A DNA stretch of 64,000 nt from Pseudomonas rhizophila. GTDB taxonomy: Bacteria; Pseudomonadota; Gammaproteobacteria; Pseudomonadales; Pseudomonadaceae. The position numbers were made by a program, and so were the translations under genes. The notes below the pieces were generated by a model that searched no databases, was not told the origin of the DNA, and saw only the letters and a program-made list of their open reading frames with translations. This document shows positions 1 through 8,646 of this stretch, in pieces (position 1 is the stretch's first letter; the number at the start of each line of letters is the position of its first letter). The stretch is from positions 5,577,178 through 5,641,177 of the forward strand of contig NZ_CP024081.1 of NCBI RefSeq assembly GCF_003033885.1. The letters run 5' to 3'.

Positions 1-1036
1 GTGGGGCATCAGCGTGCCCAAGGCCTATGGCGGCGCCGGTGTGTCCAACGTCACCCTGGCCAAAGTCATCGCGCTGATTGCTCAGGCCGACGGCTCGCTG
101 GGGCAGATTCCGCAAAATCATTTCTACGCCCTGGAAGTGCTACGGGTAAACGGCAGCCAAGCGCAAAAACAACGCCTGTATGCCGAAGTCCTGGCCGGCC
201 AACGTTTTGGCAATGCATTGGCGGAGCTCGGCACCAAGACCGCCCACGACCGCATCACGCAACTGCGCCGCGACGGTGAGGGCTACCGCATCAGCGGTCG
301 CAAGTTCTACGCCACGGGGGCGATCTACGCCCAGCGCATCCCCACGTCGGTGGTGGATGAAAACGGCGTGCAACAACTGGCATTCGTCCCGCGCAACAGC
401 CGAGGCCTGACGGTGATCGACGACTGGAGCGGTTTCGGCCAGCGCACCACCGGCAGTGGATCGGTGGTGTTCGAGGACGTTTATGTCACCGCCGAAGACG
501 TCGTGCCCTTCCATAGCGCCTTCGAACGCCCGACGCCGGTGGGGCCACTGGCGCAGATTCTTCACGCCGCCATCGACACCGGCATCGCTCGCGCCGCCTA
601 TGAGGACGCCCTGCATTTTGTCCGCAGCAAAACCCGGCCCTGGATCGACGCCACCAGCGACGTCGCCACCGAAGACCCGCACACCCTCAAGAGTTTCGGC
701 CAACTGAGCATCCGCCTGCACGCCGCCGAAGCCCTGCTGGAACGTGCCGGTGAGTTTCTCGACCGGGCCCAGGCCGACACCCAGGCCGACACGGTCGCCG
801 CCGCCTCGATTGCCGTAGCCGAAGCCCGCGCCATCAGCACCGAGATTTCCCTGGCCGCCGGCAGCACCCTGTTCGAATTGGCCGGCAGCCAGGCGACCCT
901 GGCCGAACATGGCCTCGACCGCCACTGGCGCAACGCCCGGGTGCACACCCTGCATGACCCGGTGCGCTGGAAATACCACGCGGTGGGCAACTTCTACCTC
1001 AACGATGAAAAACCGCCGCTGCGGGGGACTATCTGA
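1..1036 (+). CDS. SfnB-like acyl-CoA dehydrogenase family oxidoreductase (5' end outside window)
   Basis: The reading frame is open from base 2, so the start lies upstream. About 344 residues are visible; the family is usually near 400. The acyl-CoA dehydrogenase fold shows in the middle-domain stretch (FGNALAELGTK, then YRISGRKFYATGA) and the helical C-terminal region with TLFELAGSQAT and the arginine-rich WRNARVHTLHDP. These are typical of the SfnB/DszC-like flavin-dependent group used to desulfurise organosulfur compounds. The stop overlaps the next gene's ATG by one base (TGATG), so the two are translationally coupled. That neighbour (an FMN monooxygenase) and the following methionine-type importer support a sulfur-acquisition role. 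The substrate cannot be told from sequence. Confidence 0.85.
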   Translation, partial: WGISVPKAYGGAGVSNVTLAKVIALIAQADGSLGQIPQNHFYALEVLRVNGSQAQKQRLYAEVLAGQRFGNALAELGTKTAHDRITQLRRDGEGYRISGRKFYATGAIYAQRIPTSVVDENGVQQLAFVPRNSRGLTVIDDWSGFGQRTTGSGSVVFEDVYVTAEDVVPFHSAFERPTPVGPLAQILHAAIDTGIARAAYEDALHFVRSKTRPWIDATSDVATEDPHTLKSFGQLSIRLHAAEALLERAGEFLDRAQADTQADTVAAASIAVAEARAISTEISLAAGSTLFELAGSQATLAEHGLDRHWRNARVHTLHDPVRWKYHAVGNFYLNDEKPPLRGTI

Positions 1037-2394
1037 TGGCGGCCGACAGGAAAAAGATCCTGCTCAACGCGTTCAACATGAACTGCATCGGGCACATCAA
1101 CCATGGTTTGTGGGCTCATCCCCAGGACACCTCGACCCAGTACAACACGATTGAATACTGGACCGCCCTGGCGCAGTTGCTCGAGCGTGGATTGTTCGAC
1201 GGGCTGTTCATCGCCGACATCGTCGGGGTCTACGACGTGTACCAACAGTCGGTGGACGTCACGCTCAAGGAGTCGATCCAACTGCCGGTCAACGACCCGT
1301 TGCTGCTGATCTCGGCGATGGCCGCCGTGACGAAAAACCTCGGCTTCGGGCTCACCGCCAACCTGACCTACGAACCACCCTACCTGTTTGCCCGACGCAT
1401 GAGCACCCTCGACCATCTGAGTCGCGGCCGGGTCGGCTGGAACATCGTCACCGGCTATCTGGACAGCGCCGCCAAAGCCATGGGGCTTACTGCGCAGGTC
1501 GAGCATGACCGCCGCTACGACCAGGCCGATGAATACCTGCAAGTGCTCTACAAATTGTGGGAAGGCAGTTGGGAAAACGACGCGGTGCTCAACGACCGCG
1601 AGCAGCGGATCTATGCCCGGCCGGAGAAAGTGCACAAGGTTCGGCACCAGGGCGAGTTCTACCAGGTCGAGGGCTATCACCTCTGCGAACCCTCGCCCCA
1701 GCGCACGCCGGTGCTGTTCCAGGCCGGTAGTTCCGAGCGCGGCCTGCTGTTTGCCGGGCGGCATGCCGAGTGCGTGTTCATCAGCGGCCAGAACAAACCC
1801 GCGACCAAGGCCCAGGTGGACAAGGTTCGCGCCAGCGCCGCCCGGGCCGGACGAAACCCCGGGGACATCAAAGTGTTCATGGGCCTTAACGTGATCGTCG
1901 GCGAGACCGAAGCGGCCGCCTGGGCCAAGCATGCCGAGTACCTGAGCTACGCCAGCGCCGAAGCCGGGGTGGCGCATTTTTCCGCCTCGACAGGAATCGA
2001 TTTTTCCGCGTACGAACTGGACGAACCGATCCAGTACGTGAAGAGCAACGCCATCCAGTCTGCCACCAAGATCCTGCAGAACAACGACTGGACCCGGCGC
2101 AAATTGCTGGACCAACACGCCCTGGGCGGTCGCTACATCACCCTGATCGGCTCGCCCGAACAGGTGGCCGATGAACTGGAGGCGTGGATCGCCGAAACCG
2201 GCCTCGACGGCTTCAACCTGACCCGCATCGTCACGCCGCAAAGCTACGTGGACTTCATCGACCTGGTGATCCCCGAGTTGCAGCGACGCGGTTCGTACAA
2301 GACCGAATACGACAACGGCACCCTGCGCGAAAAGCTGTTTCACGCAGAGGCCCATTTGCCCGAACGACACACCGGTTCGACCTACCGACACTGA
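1036..2394 (+). CDS. NtaA/DmoA family FMN-dependent monooxygenase
   Basis: 452 residues, a full-length luciferase-like TIM-barrel monooxygenase of the NtaA/SnaA/DszA(SoxA)/DmoA branch. Visible signatures include the N-terminal KKILLNAFNMN with a following HxxxGLWAHP segment, RMSTLDHLSRGRVGWNIVTG in the flavin-binding region, and QAGSSERG near residue 230. Such enzymes use FMNH2 from a separate reductase to cleave C-S or C-N bonds. No reductase gene is in the window. It is coupled to the SfnB-like gene upstream and precedes metQNI, so oxidative desulfurisation of an imported organosulfur compound is the likely role. The exact substrate (sulfone, sulfide or sulfonate) is an inference. Confidence 0.9.
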   Translation: MAADRKKILLNAFNMNCIGHINHGLWAHPQDTSTQYNTIEYWTALAQLLERGLFDGLFIADIVGVYDVYQQSVDVTLKESIQLPVNDPLLLISAMAAVTKNLGFGLTANLTYEPPYLFARRMSTLDHLSRGRVGWNIVTGYLDSAAKAMGLTAQVEHDRRYDQADEYLQVLYKLWEGSWENDAVLNDREQRIYARPEKVHKVRHQGEFYQVEGYHLCEPSPQRTPVLFQAGSSERGLLFAGRHAECVFISGQNKPATKAQVDKVRASAARAGRNPGDIKVFMGLNVIVGETEAAAWAKHAEYLSYASAEAGVAHFSASTGIDFSAYELDEPIQYVKSNAIQSATKILQNNDWTRRKLLDQHALGGRYITLIGSPEQVADELEAWIAETGLDGFNLTRIVTPQSYVDFIDLVIPELQRRGSYKTEYDNGTLREKLFHAEAHLPERHTGSTYRH

Positions 2395-2397
2395 CCT

Positions 2398-2484
2398 TGT
2401 GGGAGCAAAGCTTGCTCGCGATGCAGACACCTCGGTTTTTGAGCGACCGCATCAACTTCATCGCGGGCAAGCCTTGCTCCCACA
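2398..2484. repeat. REP pair
   Basis: Two inverted REP units (GTGGGAGCAAAGCTTGCTCG and its near-inverse ending GCCTTGCTCCCACA) flank about 40 bases in the gap between the monooxygenase and metQ. Confidence 0.8.
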
Positions 2485-2540
2485 GAGCTCTGTTCGCCAC
2501 AAAAAATATGCACCGCCCATTAATGACTGGAATATCCGAC

Positions 2541-3350
2541 ATGACCAAGCAACTCCTGACCCTGCCAGTCAAAGCACTGGCCCTGGCCCTCGGCCTGTTC
2601 AGCTCGACGCTGTTTGCCGCCGACGCACCGTTGAAGATCGGCACCACCGCCGCATTTGCCATTCCCCTGGAAGCCGCCGTAGAAGAAGCCGGCAAGCAAG
2701 GCTTGAAGGTCGAGTTGGTGGAGTTCAGCGACTGGATCGCGCCCAACGTCAGCCTGGCCTCCGGTGATATCGACGTGAATTACTTCCAGCACATTCCGTT
2801 CCTGGAAAATGCCAAGGCCGCCGCCGGGTTCGACCTGGTGCCCTTTGCGCTGGGGATCATCAACAACGTCGGGCTCTATTCGAAAAAATACAAAAGCTTC
2901 GACGAGCTGCCCGAAGGCGCGAGCGTCGCCATTGCCAACGACCCGATCAACAGCGGTCGCGGCCTGCAACTGCTGGCCAAAGCCGGGCTGATCACCCTCA
3001 AGCCGGGAGTGGGTTACAAGGCCACCGAAGACGATATCGTCGCCAACCCGAAAAAAATCAAAATCCTGCAAGTCGAAGCCGTGCAACTGGTGCGCGCCTA
3101 TGACGACGCCGACTTGGTACAGGGCTATCCCGCCTACATCCGCTTGGCGAAGACCTTCGACGCCACGTCTGCCTTGCTGTTCGACGGCCTCGATCACAAG
3201 GAGTACGTCATCCAGTTCGTGATCCAACCCAAGAGCAAAACCGACCCAAGGCTGATCAAATTCGTCGACATCTATCAGCACTCACCTGTCGTGCGCGCTG
3301 CCCTGGACAAGGCCCATGGCAAGCTCTACCAGGCCGGATGGGAAGGCTGA
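2541..3350 (+). CDS. metQ: MetQ/NlpA family substrate-binding protein (copy 1)
   Basis: 269 residues from the ATG at 2541. An earlier in-frame ATG (2523) has no ribosome site, whereas 2541 has GGA ten bases upstream. It begins with a Sec signal peptide ([27 protein letters not shown]) without a lipobox cysteine, so it is a soluble periplasmic protein. [16 protein letters not shown] and [14 protein letters not shown] are typical of the NlpA/MetQ family (compare the DANYFQTLPYL motif of the copy at 33181). It delivers methionine or, given the sulfur genes upstream, possibly a related organosulfur ligand to MetNI. It is followed two bases later by the metN start. Confidence 0.88.
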   Translation: MTKQLLTLPVKALALALGLFSSTLFAADAPLKIGTTAAFAIPLEAAVEEAGKQGLKVELVEFSDWIAPNVSLASGDIDVNYFQHIPFLENAKAAAGFDLVPFALGIINNVGLYSKKYKSFDELPEGASVAIANDPINSGRGLQLLAKAGLITLKPGVGYKATEDDIVANPKKIKILQVEAVQLVRAYDDADLVQGYPAYIRLAKTFDATSALLFDGLDHKEYVIQFVIQPKSKTDPRLIKFVDIYQHSPVVRAALDKAHGKLYQAGWEG

Positions 3351-3352
3351 CC

Positions 3353-4270
3353 ATGAACGCCGTCAATGCTCGACTCAGACACGAAGCTCCCACGCCCCAA
3401 AGCGCCGACCAGACCGAGCTGCATCCGGAGTTGAACCGCGCCCTTGTGCGCTTCATCGGCCTGGGCAAGACCTACAACGGTGCCCAGGGTCCGGTGGCCG
3501 CGCTGCAAGGGATCGACCTGGCGATCCAGCGCGGCGAGGTGTTCGGCATCATCGGCCGCAGCGGCGCCGGCAAGTCGTCGCTGATCCGCACCATCAACCG
3601 CCTCGAACAACCCACCAGCGGCAGGGTGTTGATTGATCAGATAGACATCGGCGAGTTCGATGAGGACCGCCTGGTGGAATTGCGCCGGCGCATCGGCATG
3701 ATCTTCCAGCACTTCAACCTGATGTCGGCCAAGACCGTGTGGCAGAACGTTGAGCTGCCGCTGAAAGTCGCCGGCGTGCCCAAGGAACAGCGCCAGCGCA
3801 AAGTCCGCGAGCTGCTGGAGCTGGTCGGCCTGCAAGGCAAGCACAAGGCCTATCCGGCGCAACTTTCGGGCGGTCAGAAGCAGCGGGTGGGGATTGCCCG
3901 GGCACTGGTCCATGACCCGCAGATCCTGTTGTGCGATGAAGCCACATCGGCCCTTGACCCGGAGACCACCCAATCGATCCTCGGTTTGCTACGCGAGATC
4001 AATCAGCGACTGGGCCTGACCATCGTGTTGATCACCCACGAGATGGCGGTGATCCGTGAAGTCTGCGACCGGGTGGTGGTGCTCGAGCAAGGACGCATGG
4101 TCGAGCAGGGCCCGGTCTGGGAAGTATTCGGCAACCCGCAACACGAGGTCAGTCGGACGCTGCTGGCGCCGTTGCAACACGCCATACCGCAAGAGCTGCA
4201 AAGTCGCTTGCAGGGGCAGCCGGCATCGGCGGATGCGGCTACCGTGCTGCGCCTGCAATTCAGGGCATAG
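3353..4270 (+). CDS. metN: MetN methionine-type ABC transporter ATPase, NIL domain lost by frameshift
   Basis: 305 residues from the ATG at 3353, which has GGAAGG six bases upstream. It holds a complete ABC ATPase: Walker [10 protein letters not shown] near residue 70, Q-loop [12 protein letters not shown], signature [15 protein letters not shown], Walker [14 protein letters not shown] and the H-loop histidine in ITHEMAVI. It powers MetI-mediated import. The frame stops after LRLQFRA, just where family members enter the C-terminal NIL (ACT-like) regulatory domain. The rest of that domain is in the next frame and ends at 4476, so one base appears to be missing near 4261. The ATPase should be functional, but feedback sensing by the NIL domain would be lost if the shift is real. 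Confidence 0.85.
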   Translation: MNAVNARLRHEAPTPQSADQTELHPELNRALVRFIGLGKTYNGAQGPVAALQGIDLAIQRGEVFGIIGRSGAGKSSLIRTINRLEQPTSGRVLIDQIDIGEFDEDRLVELRRRIGMIFQHFNLMSAKTVWQNVELPLKVAGVPKEQRQRKVRELLELVGLQGKHKAYPAQLSGGQKQRVGIARALVHDPQILLCDEATSALDPETTQSILGLLREINQRLGLTIVLITHEMAVIREVCDRVVVLEQGRMVEQGPVWEVFGNPQHEVSRTLLAPLQHAIPQELQSRLQGQPASADAATVLRLQFRA

Positions 4271-4476
4271 ATCGAGAAGAACCGGATCTCGCCGCCTTGT
4301 TCAGTGCCCTCGGTGGACGGGTGCGGCTGCTACACGGCGGCATCGAGCGCATTCAGGGCCACGGGCTGGGGCAATTGCTGCTGGCCGTGAGCGGTGCGTC
4401 ATGGGGCGCCGAGGAATTGCGTCAACGGGCGGGCAATTGGGCACAACGGGTAGAGGTGCTGGGTTATGTGGTTTGA
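4271..4476 (+). pseudogene. metN: Out-of-frame NIL domain of metN
   Basis: In the -1 frame relative to metN, an uninterrupted stretch reads [19 protein letters not shown], then RVRLLHGGIERIQGHGLGQL, and ends VEVLGYVV before a TGA at 4474-4476. This is the NIL domain expected at the end of a full-length MetN. Its stop overlaps the metI start at 4466, the coupling expected of an intact metNI operon. No separate start codon or ribosome site precedes it, so it is the severed 3' end of metN rather than a gene of its own. Confidence 0.82.
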
Positions 4477-5110
4477 CCGGTTGTTGCAGGGTTTTATCGA
4501 CACGTTCCTGATGGTTGGCGTGTCGTCGCTGATCGCCTTGCTGGCGGGCATACCGCTGGCGGTGATCCTAGTCACGAGCGGCAAGGGTGGAATTTATGAA
4601 GCGCCGGCCTTGAACCGGGCCCTGGGCGCGTTCGTGAACCTGTTCCGCTCGATACCGTTCCTGATTCTGATGGTGGCGTTGATCCCATTCACCCGGCTGA
4701 TCGTCGGCACCACCTATGGCGTGTGGGCAGCGGTAGTACCGCTGACCATTGCCGCCACGCCGTTCTTTGCCCGCATCGCCGAAGTCAGCCTGCGCGAGGT
4801 CGACCATGGCCTGATCGAAGCGGCCCAGGCCATGGGTTGCCGACGCTGGCACATTGTCTGGCATGTGCTGCTGCCCGAAGCCCTGCCGGGCATCGTTGGC
4901 GGTTTTACCATCACCTTGGTGACCATGATCAACTCCTCGGCCATGGCCGGAGCGATCGGCGCCGGCGGCCTGGGCGACATCGCCTACCGCTACGGCTACC
5001 AGCGTTTCGACAGCCAGATCATGCTCACGGTGATCGTGTTGCTGGTGGCATTGGTCGCCGTGATCCAATTGGGTGGTGACCGCCTGGCGCGCGGCTTGAA
5101 TAAACGCTGA
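4466..5110 (+). CDS. metI: MetI methionine-type ABC transporter permease
   Basis: 214 residues, the usual size of MetI permeases, with about five membrane segments (the first at FIDTFLMVGVSSLIALLAGI) and the EAA loop EAAQAMGCRRWHIVWHVLLPEALPG spread over two adjacent parts near residues 125-150, which docks on the MetN ATPase. Other family features are VNLFRSIPFLILMVALIP and MAGAIGAGGLGDIAYRYGY. It lies in the metQNI operon and its ATG falls inside the end of the original metN frame, indicating translational coupling that the metN frameshift may weaken. Confidence 0.93.
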   Translation: MWFDRLLQGFIDTFLMVGVSSLIALLAGIPLAVILVTSGKGGIYEAPALNRALGAFVNLFRSIPFLILMVALIPFTRLIVGTTYGVWAAVVPLTIAATPFFARIAEVSLREVDHGLIEAAQAMGCRRWHIVWHVLLPEALPGIVGGFTITLVTMINSSAMAGAIGAGGLGDIAYRYGYQRFDSQIMLTVIVLLVALVAVIQLGGDRLARGLNKR

Positions 5111-5128
5111 CCTATGGGAGCAGTTGAC

Positions 5129-5222
5129 CTGTGGGAGCAAAGCTTGCTCGCGATAGCAGTATTCCATCCAACATGGATACCAACTGGACGACTGCAGTCG
5201 CGAGCAAGCTTTGCTCCCACAG
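5129..5222. repeat. REP pair
   Basis: Two REP units in inverted orientation (GTGGGAGCAAAGCTTGCTCG and CGAGCAAGCTTTGCTCCCAC) separated by about 45 bases, directly after metI. It may protect or end the metQNI transcript. Confidence 0.82.
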
Positions 5223-5279
5223 GCAGATCAGCGGGCTTGCGGTATAGTCGGCTGACACTCCTCACCCAAACCCACACCC

Positions 5280-5909
5280 ATGAAACACACCACCGACGAC
5301 CTGCACGCCATCACCGCCACGACCTTGGGCCATTACAACGCCGTGGCAGAGAGCTTTCGCGACGGCACCCGCGACCACGATGTCAGCCAGAACATCGACG
5401 CCCTGCTGCGCCATATCCAGGGCCAGGCACCGCTGCACATCCTGGATTTCGGCTGCGGCCCGGGGCGCGACCTGCGCACATTCACGGCCATGGGCCATGT
5501 CGCGGTCGGCCTCGACGGTTCAGAGGAATTTGCCCGGATGGCGCGCCAGGACAGCGGTTGTGAGGTGTGGCAGCAGGACTTCCTGGAACTCGACCTGCCG
5601 GTCGAACGCTTTGACGGGATTTTCGCCAACGCGGTGCTGTTTCATGTCCCCGTCCAGGAACTGCCACGGGTGCTCAAGCAATTGCACGCCACCCTCAAGC
5701 CCGGCGGCGTGCTGTTCAGTTCCAACCCCCGGGGCGAAAACCAGGAAGGCTGGAACGGCCAGCGCTTCGGCGCGTATCACGACCTTGCGGCATGGCGCAC
5801 CTTGCTCACAGAAGCGGGCTTTGTAGAGCTTGAGCATTACTACCGACCGGCTGGGCTGCCGCGAGAGCAGCAGCCTTGGTTGGCGAGTGTCTGGCGTAGA
5901 CCTGCTTAG
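5280..5909 (+). CDS. Class I SAM-dependent methyltransferase
   Basis: 209 residues. The Rossmann-fold SAM-binding motif I is LDFGCGPGRDLRTF (near residue 55), followed by the acidic residue in VGLDGSEEF and a motif IV-like FDGIFANAVLFHVP. The tail, with LKPGGVLFSSNPRGENQEGW, resembles small-molecule methyltransferases of the Methyltransf_11/25 type. The substrate is unknown. The gene is flanked by REP elements on both sides and is probably transcribed alone. No strong ribosome site precedes the ATG at 5280. Confidence 0.85.
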   Translation: MKHTTDDLHAITATTLGHYNAVAESFRDGTRDHDVSQNIDALLRHIQGQAPLHILDFGCGPGRDLRTFTAMGHVAVGLDGSEEFARMARQDSGCEVWQQDFLELDLPVERFDGIFANAVLFHVPVQELPRVLKQLHATLKPGGVLFSSNPRGENQEGWNGQRFGAYHDLAAWRTLLTEAGFVELEHYYRPAGLPREQQPWLASVWRRPA

Positions 5910-5922
5910 GACTTGAGGGCGC

Positions 5923-6016
5923 CATCGCGAGCAAGCTCGCTCCCACACGGGTCAACTGCGAACATAAATGGCGAACCATCAATGATCCAAATGTGGGAGC
6001 GAGCCTGCTCGCGATG
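5923..6016. repeat. REP pair between convergent genes
   Basis: ATCGCGAGCAAGCTCGCTCC and, about 50 bases on, GTGGGAGCGAGCCTGCTCGC form an inverted REP pair between the methyltransferase and the convergent binding-protein gene. Confidence 0.82.
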
Positions 6017-6074
6017 ACGGCGGATCAGCAACATTGATGCGACTGACACACCGCCGTCGCCCACCGCCCCATTG

Positions 6075-6641
6075 TTACTCCTGCTTGACCAACCACTTCT
6101 GCGACAACTGCTCCAACCTCCCGTCATCCTTGATACGCGCCAAAGCGTTGTCCAGGCTGGCCTTGAACGCCGGATTGCCCTTCTGGAATGGAATCACCAG
6201 GCTGGGCGGCGGGCCGCTCTTTTCTTCCGGCTGGAACGACTGTGCCATGACCATCGGGCGTTGTGAGTCGTCCTTGCGCGCCAACAGTTGCGCATCCGGT
6301 TGGCTATAAGCGGTGCTTGTGTCGAAACGTTCGGCCAGTTCCGGGGTCATTGCTATGTGGTTGATGGCGACATCGTATTTGCCGCTTTCCACGCCGGCCA
6401 GCAGATCGCTGGCATCGGTGACCACAAAGTCGGCGCGAACATCGAGCTCGCCGGCCAGCATCTGACCCAGTTCCACTTCGAAGCCGGTGAGCTTGCCGTC
6501 TTCCTTGAAGTTGAAAGGGCTGGTGTTGGCTTCCAGAGCGATGCGCAATTCGCCACGGTCGTTGATGTCGTCGATCAGTTCGGCATGGGCCAGAGGGCTC
6601 AAGAGAGGTAGCAGGCAGATCAGCCCAGGCAGAAAACGCAT
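6075..6641 (-). CDS. Short periplasmic amino-acid-type substrate-binding protein
   Basis: 188 residues from the ATG at 6641, chosen because AAAGGAG lies six bases upstream; a GTG at 6647 overlaps that site. It has a signal peptide (MRFLPGLICLLPLLSPLAHA) and then the SBP family 3 pattern: RGELRIALEANTSPFNFKEDG, GFEVELGQMLA, and YDVAINHIAMTPELAERF. The C-terminal end (GNPAFKASLDNALARIKDDG) also fits. The part of lobe II between RKDDSQRP and PPSLVIPFQKG, usually about 60 residues longer and carrying GTT-type ligand contacts, is nearly absent. No frame disruption is visible. It may bind ligand poorly or act other than in transport. No permease gene is adjacent. Confidence 0.8.
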   Translation of the reverse strand: MRFLPGLICLLPLLSPLAHAELIDDINDRGELRIALEANTSPFNFKEDGKLTGFEVELGQMLAGELDVRADFVVTDASDLLAGVESGKYDVAINHIAMTPELAERFDTSTAYSQPDAQLLARKDDSQRPMVMAQSFQPEEKSGPPPSLVIPFQKGNPAFKASLDNALARIKDDGRLEQLSQKWLVKQE

Positions 6642-6720
6642 GGTCACTCCTTTGTATTGTTACAAGCGACGCTCGTTTCAGGTTCGCTTTGCTATGGTTG
6701 TTGCAGGCTTCGACAACGAA

Positions 6721-6743
6721 TGGTCATGAAGTTGTCATGACCA
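6721..6743. promoter_or_regulatory. Perfect inverted repeat in divergent promoter region
   Basis: TGGTCATGA and TCATGACCA are exact 9-base inverted arms around a 5-base spacer (AGTTG), in the gap between the divergent binding-protein and DUF4399 genes. The geometry suits a dimeric regulator's operator. The regulator is unknown. Confidence 0.5.
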
Positions 6744-6774
6744 CGCGGATTTCATGGAAAAACTGGAGAAAAAA

Positions 6775-7200
6775 ATGAAAAGCTTTATGTCACGTGCCGC
6801 CTTGGCCGGCCTGTTGCTGGGAGCTTCGATGCTGGCATCCGCCGCAACCCCTGCTCCCAAGGGTGCAGAGGTATTCATCGTTTCCCCGGAAGACGGTGCC
6901 ACCGTTGGCCAGGAGTTCAAGGTCAAGTTCGGCGTCAAGAACATCGCGCTGGCCCCGGCGGGTGATGAAACCAAAAATACCGGGCACCATCATTTGCTGA
7001 TTGATGTCGACAAACTGCCTGCCGCGGGCGCGCCGATTCCCACCGATGCCAACCACATGCATTTCGGCAAGGCGCAAACCGAGGCTACGATCAAACTGGC
7101 ACCGGGCAAGCACACCTTGCAGCTGATACTGGGCGACAGCGGCCATATGCCGTTCGATCCGACGATCGTGTCCGAGAAGATCACGGTAAACGTGAAATAA
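6775..7200 (+). CDS. DUF4399 domain periplasmic protein
   Basis: 141 residues from the ATG at 6775, which has GGAG ten bases upstream; an earlier in-frame ATG (6754) would spoil the signal peptide. The protein has a signal sequence ending ASAAT and one DUF4399 domain with VFIVSPEDGATV near the N-terminus, the histidine cluster NTGHHHLLID and DANHMHFGKAQTEA, and LQLILGDSGHMPFDP. The conserved histidines and GDxxHxPF pattern are family hallmarks. The function is not established; an exported metal-binding or copper-related role is only a guess. It ends just before a shared terminator. Confidence 0.85.
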   Translation: MKSFMSRAALAGLLLGASMLASAATPAPKGAEVFIVSPEDGATVGQEFKVKFGVKNIALAPAGDETKNTGHHHLLIDVDKLPAAGAPIPTDANHMHFGKAQTEATIKLAPGKHTLQLILGDSGHMPFDPTIVSEKITVNVK

Positions 7201-7253
7201 ACCGGCACAGGTCGACACAACACAAAACCCTCCCACAGGTTATGTGTTCGACA

Positions 7254-7291
7254 GAAAAAAACGGGAGCCCCCTGCGAGGCTCCCGTTTTTT
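7254..7291. terminator. Bidirectional rho-independent terminator
   Basis: A-rich tract, then ACGGGAGCC, a short loop, GGCTCCCGT and a T-rich tract. It lies between the convergent DUF4399 gene and serA and can serve both strands. Confidence 0.92.
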
Positions 7292-7309
7292 GTTGCACGC
7301 CAGGTCTGC

Positions 7310-8539
7310 TTAGAACAACACCCGGCTACGAATAGTGCCGTTGATGTGCTGCAGTTTCTCTTGCGCCAGATCGGAGTATTCGGCATCGACGTCGATCACG
7401 ACGTAGCCGACTTTCTCGTTGGTCTGCAGGAACTGACCGGAAATGTTGATGCCGTTTTCGGCGAAGACCTTGTTGATCTCGCTCATCACACCCGGGATGT
7501 TCTCGTGGATGTGCAACAGGCGGTGTTTGCCAGGGTGAGCCGGCAGGGCCACTTCCGGGAAGTTCACGGACGATACCGAAGTACCGTTGTCGCTGTACTT
7601 GACCAGCTTTTCCGCCACTTCCAGGCCGATGTTGGCTTGGGCTTCGGCAGTAGAACCGCCGATGTGCGGGGTCAAGATCACGTTGTCCAGGCCGCGCAGC
7701 GGGCTTTCGAAGATATCGTCGTTGGAGCGCGGCTCCACCGGGAATACGTCGATGGCGGCGCCGATCAGGTGTTTGTCCTTGATCGCTTCGGCCAGGGCGT
7801 CGAGCTTGACCACGGTGCCACGAGCGGCGTTGATCAGGATCCCGCCTTTCTTGATGGCACGGATTTCCTTCTCGCCAATCATCCACTGGGTGGCGGCGGT
7901 TTCCGGAACGTGCAGCGTCACGATGTCGGACATGCCCAACAGCTCGTGCAGGTCGTTGACCTGAGTGGCATTGCCCAGCGGCAGCTTGGTCACGGTGTCG
8001 TAGAAAAACACCTGCATGCCAAGGCCTTCAGCCAGCACCGACAACTGCGTGCCGATCGAGCCGTAACCGACGATACCCAGCTTCTTGCCACGGATTTCGA
8101 AGGAGTTGGCCGCGCTCTTGATCCAGCCGCCACGGTGGCAGGAAGCGTTCTTCTCGGGAATGCCGCGCAGCAGCAGGATCGCTTCGGCCAGCACCAGTTC
8201 AGCAACGGAACGGGTGTTGGAGTATGGCGCGTTGAACACCGCGATACCGCGCTCGCGCGCCGCATTGAGGTCCACCTGATTGGTGCCGATGCAGAAGCAG
8301 CCGACCGCCACCAGTTTCTTGGCGTGGTCGAAGATCTCTTCGGTCAATTGGGTACGGGAGCGAATACCGATGAAGTGAGCATCGGCGATCTTTTCCTTGA
8401 GCTGGGCTTCCGGCAGAGAACTGGTGATGTACTCGATGCTGGTGTAGCCCGCCGACTTGAGGACGTCGACAGCCGATTGGTGGACGCCTTCGAGAAGAAG
8501 GAACTTGATCTTGCTCTTATCGAGAGAAGTCTTGCTCAT
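7310..8539 (-). CDS. serA: D-3-phosphoglycerate dehydrogenase
   Basis: 409 residues from the ATG at 8539, giving the usual N-terminus MSKTSLDKSKIKFLLLEG, with AGG 12 bases upstream. It catalyses the first step of serine synthesis, 3-phosphoglycerate to 3-phosphohydroxypyruvate with NAD. Features: substrate-domain GCFCIGTNQVDL, Rossmann GYGSIGTQLSVLAEGLGM near residue 157, the active-site arginine in INAARGTVV, and the catalytic histidine in LTPHIGGST. A C-terminal ACT domain starts near LLHIHENIPGVM and is the likely serine feedback site. It diverges from the D-2-hydroxyglutarate dehydrogenase gene, which removes a by-product of this type of SerA. Confidence 0.97.
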   Translation of the reverse strand: MSKTSLDKSKIKFLLLEGVHQSAVDVLKSAGYTSIEYITSSLPEAQLKEKIADAHFIGIRSRTQLTEEIFDHAKKLVAVGCFCIGTNQVDLNAARERGIAVFNAPYSNTRSVAELVLAEAILLLRGIPEKNASCHRGGWIKSAANSFEIRGKKLGIVGYGSIGTQLSVLAEGLGMQVFFYDTVTKLPLGNATQVNDLHELLGMSDIVTLHVPETAATQWMIGEKEIRAIKKGGILINAARGTVVKLDALAEAIKDKHLIGAAIDVFPVEPRSNDDIFESPLRGLDNVILTPHIGGSTAEAQANIGLEVAEKLVKYSDNGTSVSSVNFPEVALPAHPGKHRLLHIHENIPGVMSEINKVFAENGINISGQFLQTNEKVGYVVIDVDAEYSDLAQEKLQHINGTIRSRVLF

Positions 8540-8646
8540 CTGCGTAAACCTGTGTCCCGGAGAAAAATGGCAGGGAATCGGACAGCGCATGCTGGTCCGA
8601 CCGGCATGACAGCCGTCGCCGCAGAACAGCCAATGGGCACTACGCT

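Noticed and set aside
4255..4275. Programmed -1 frameshift to make full-length MetN
   Set aside because: No slippery heptamer and no obvious downstream pseudoknot; the family does not use recoding.
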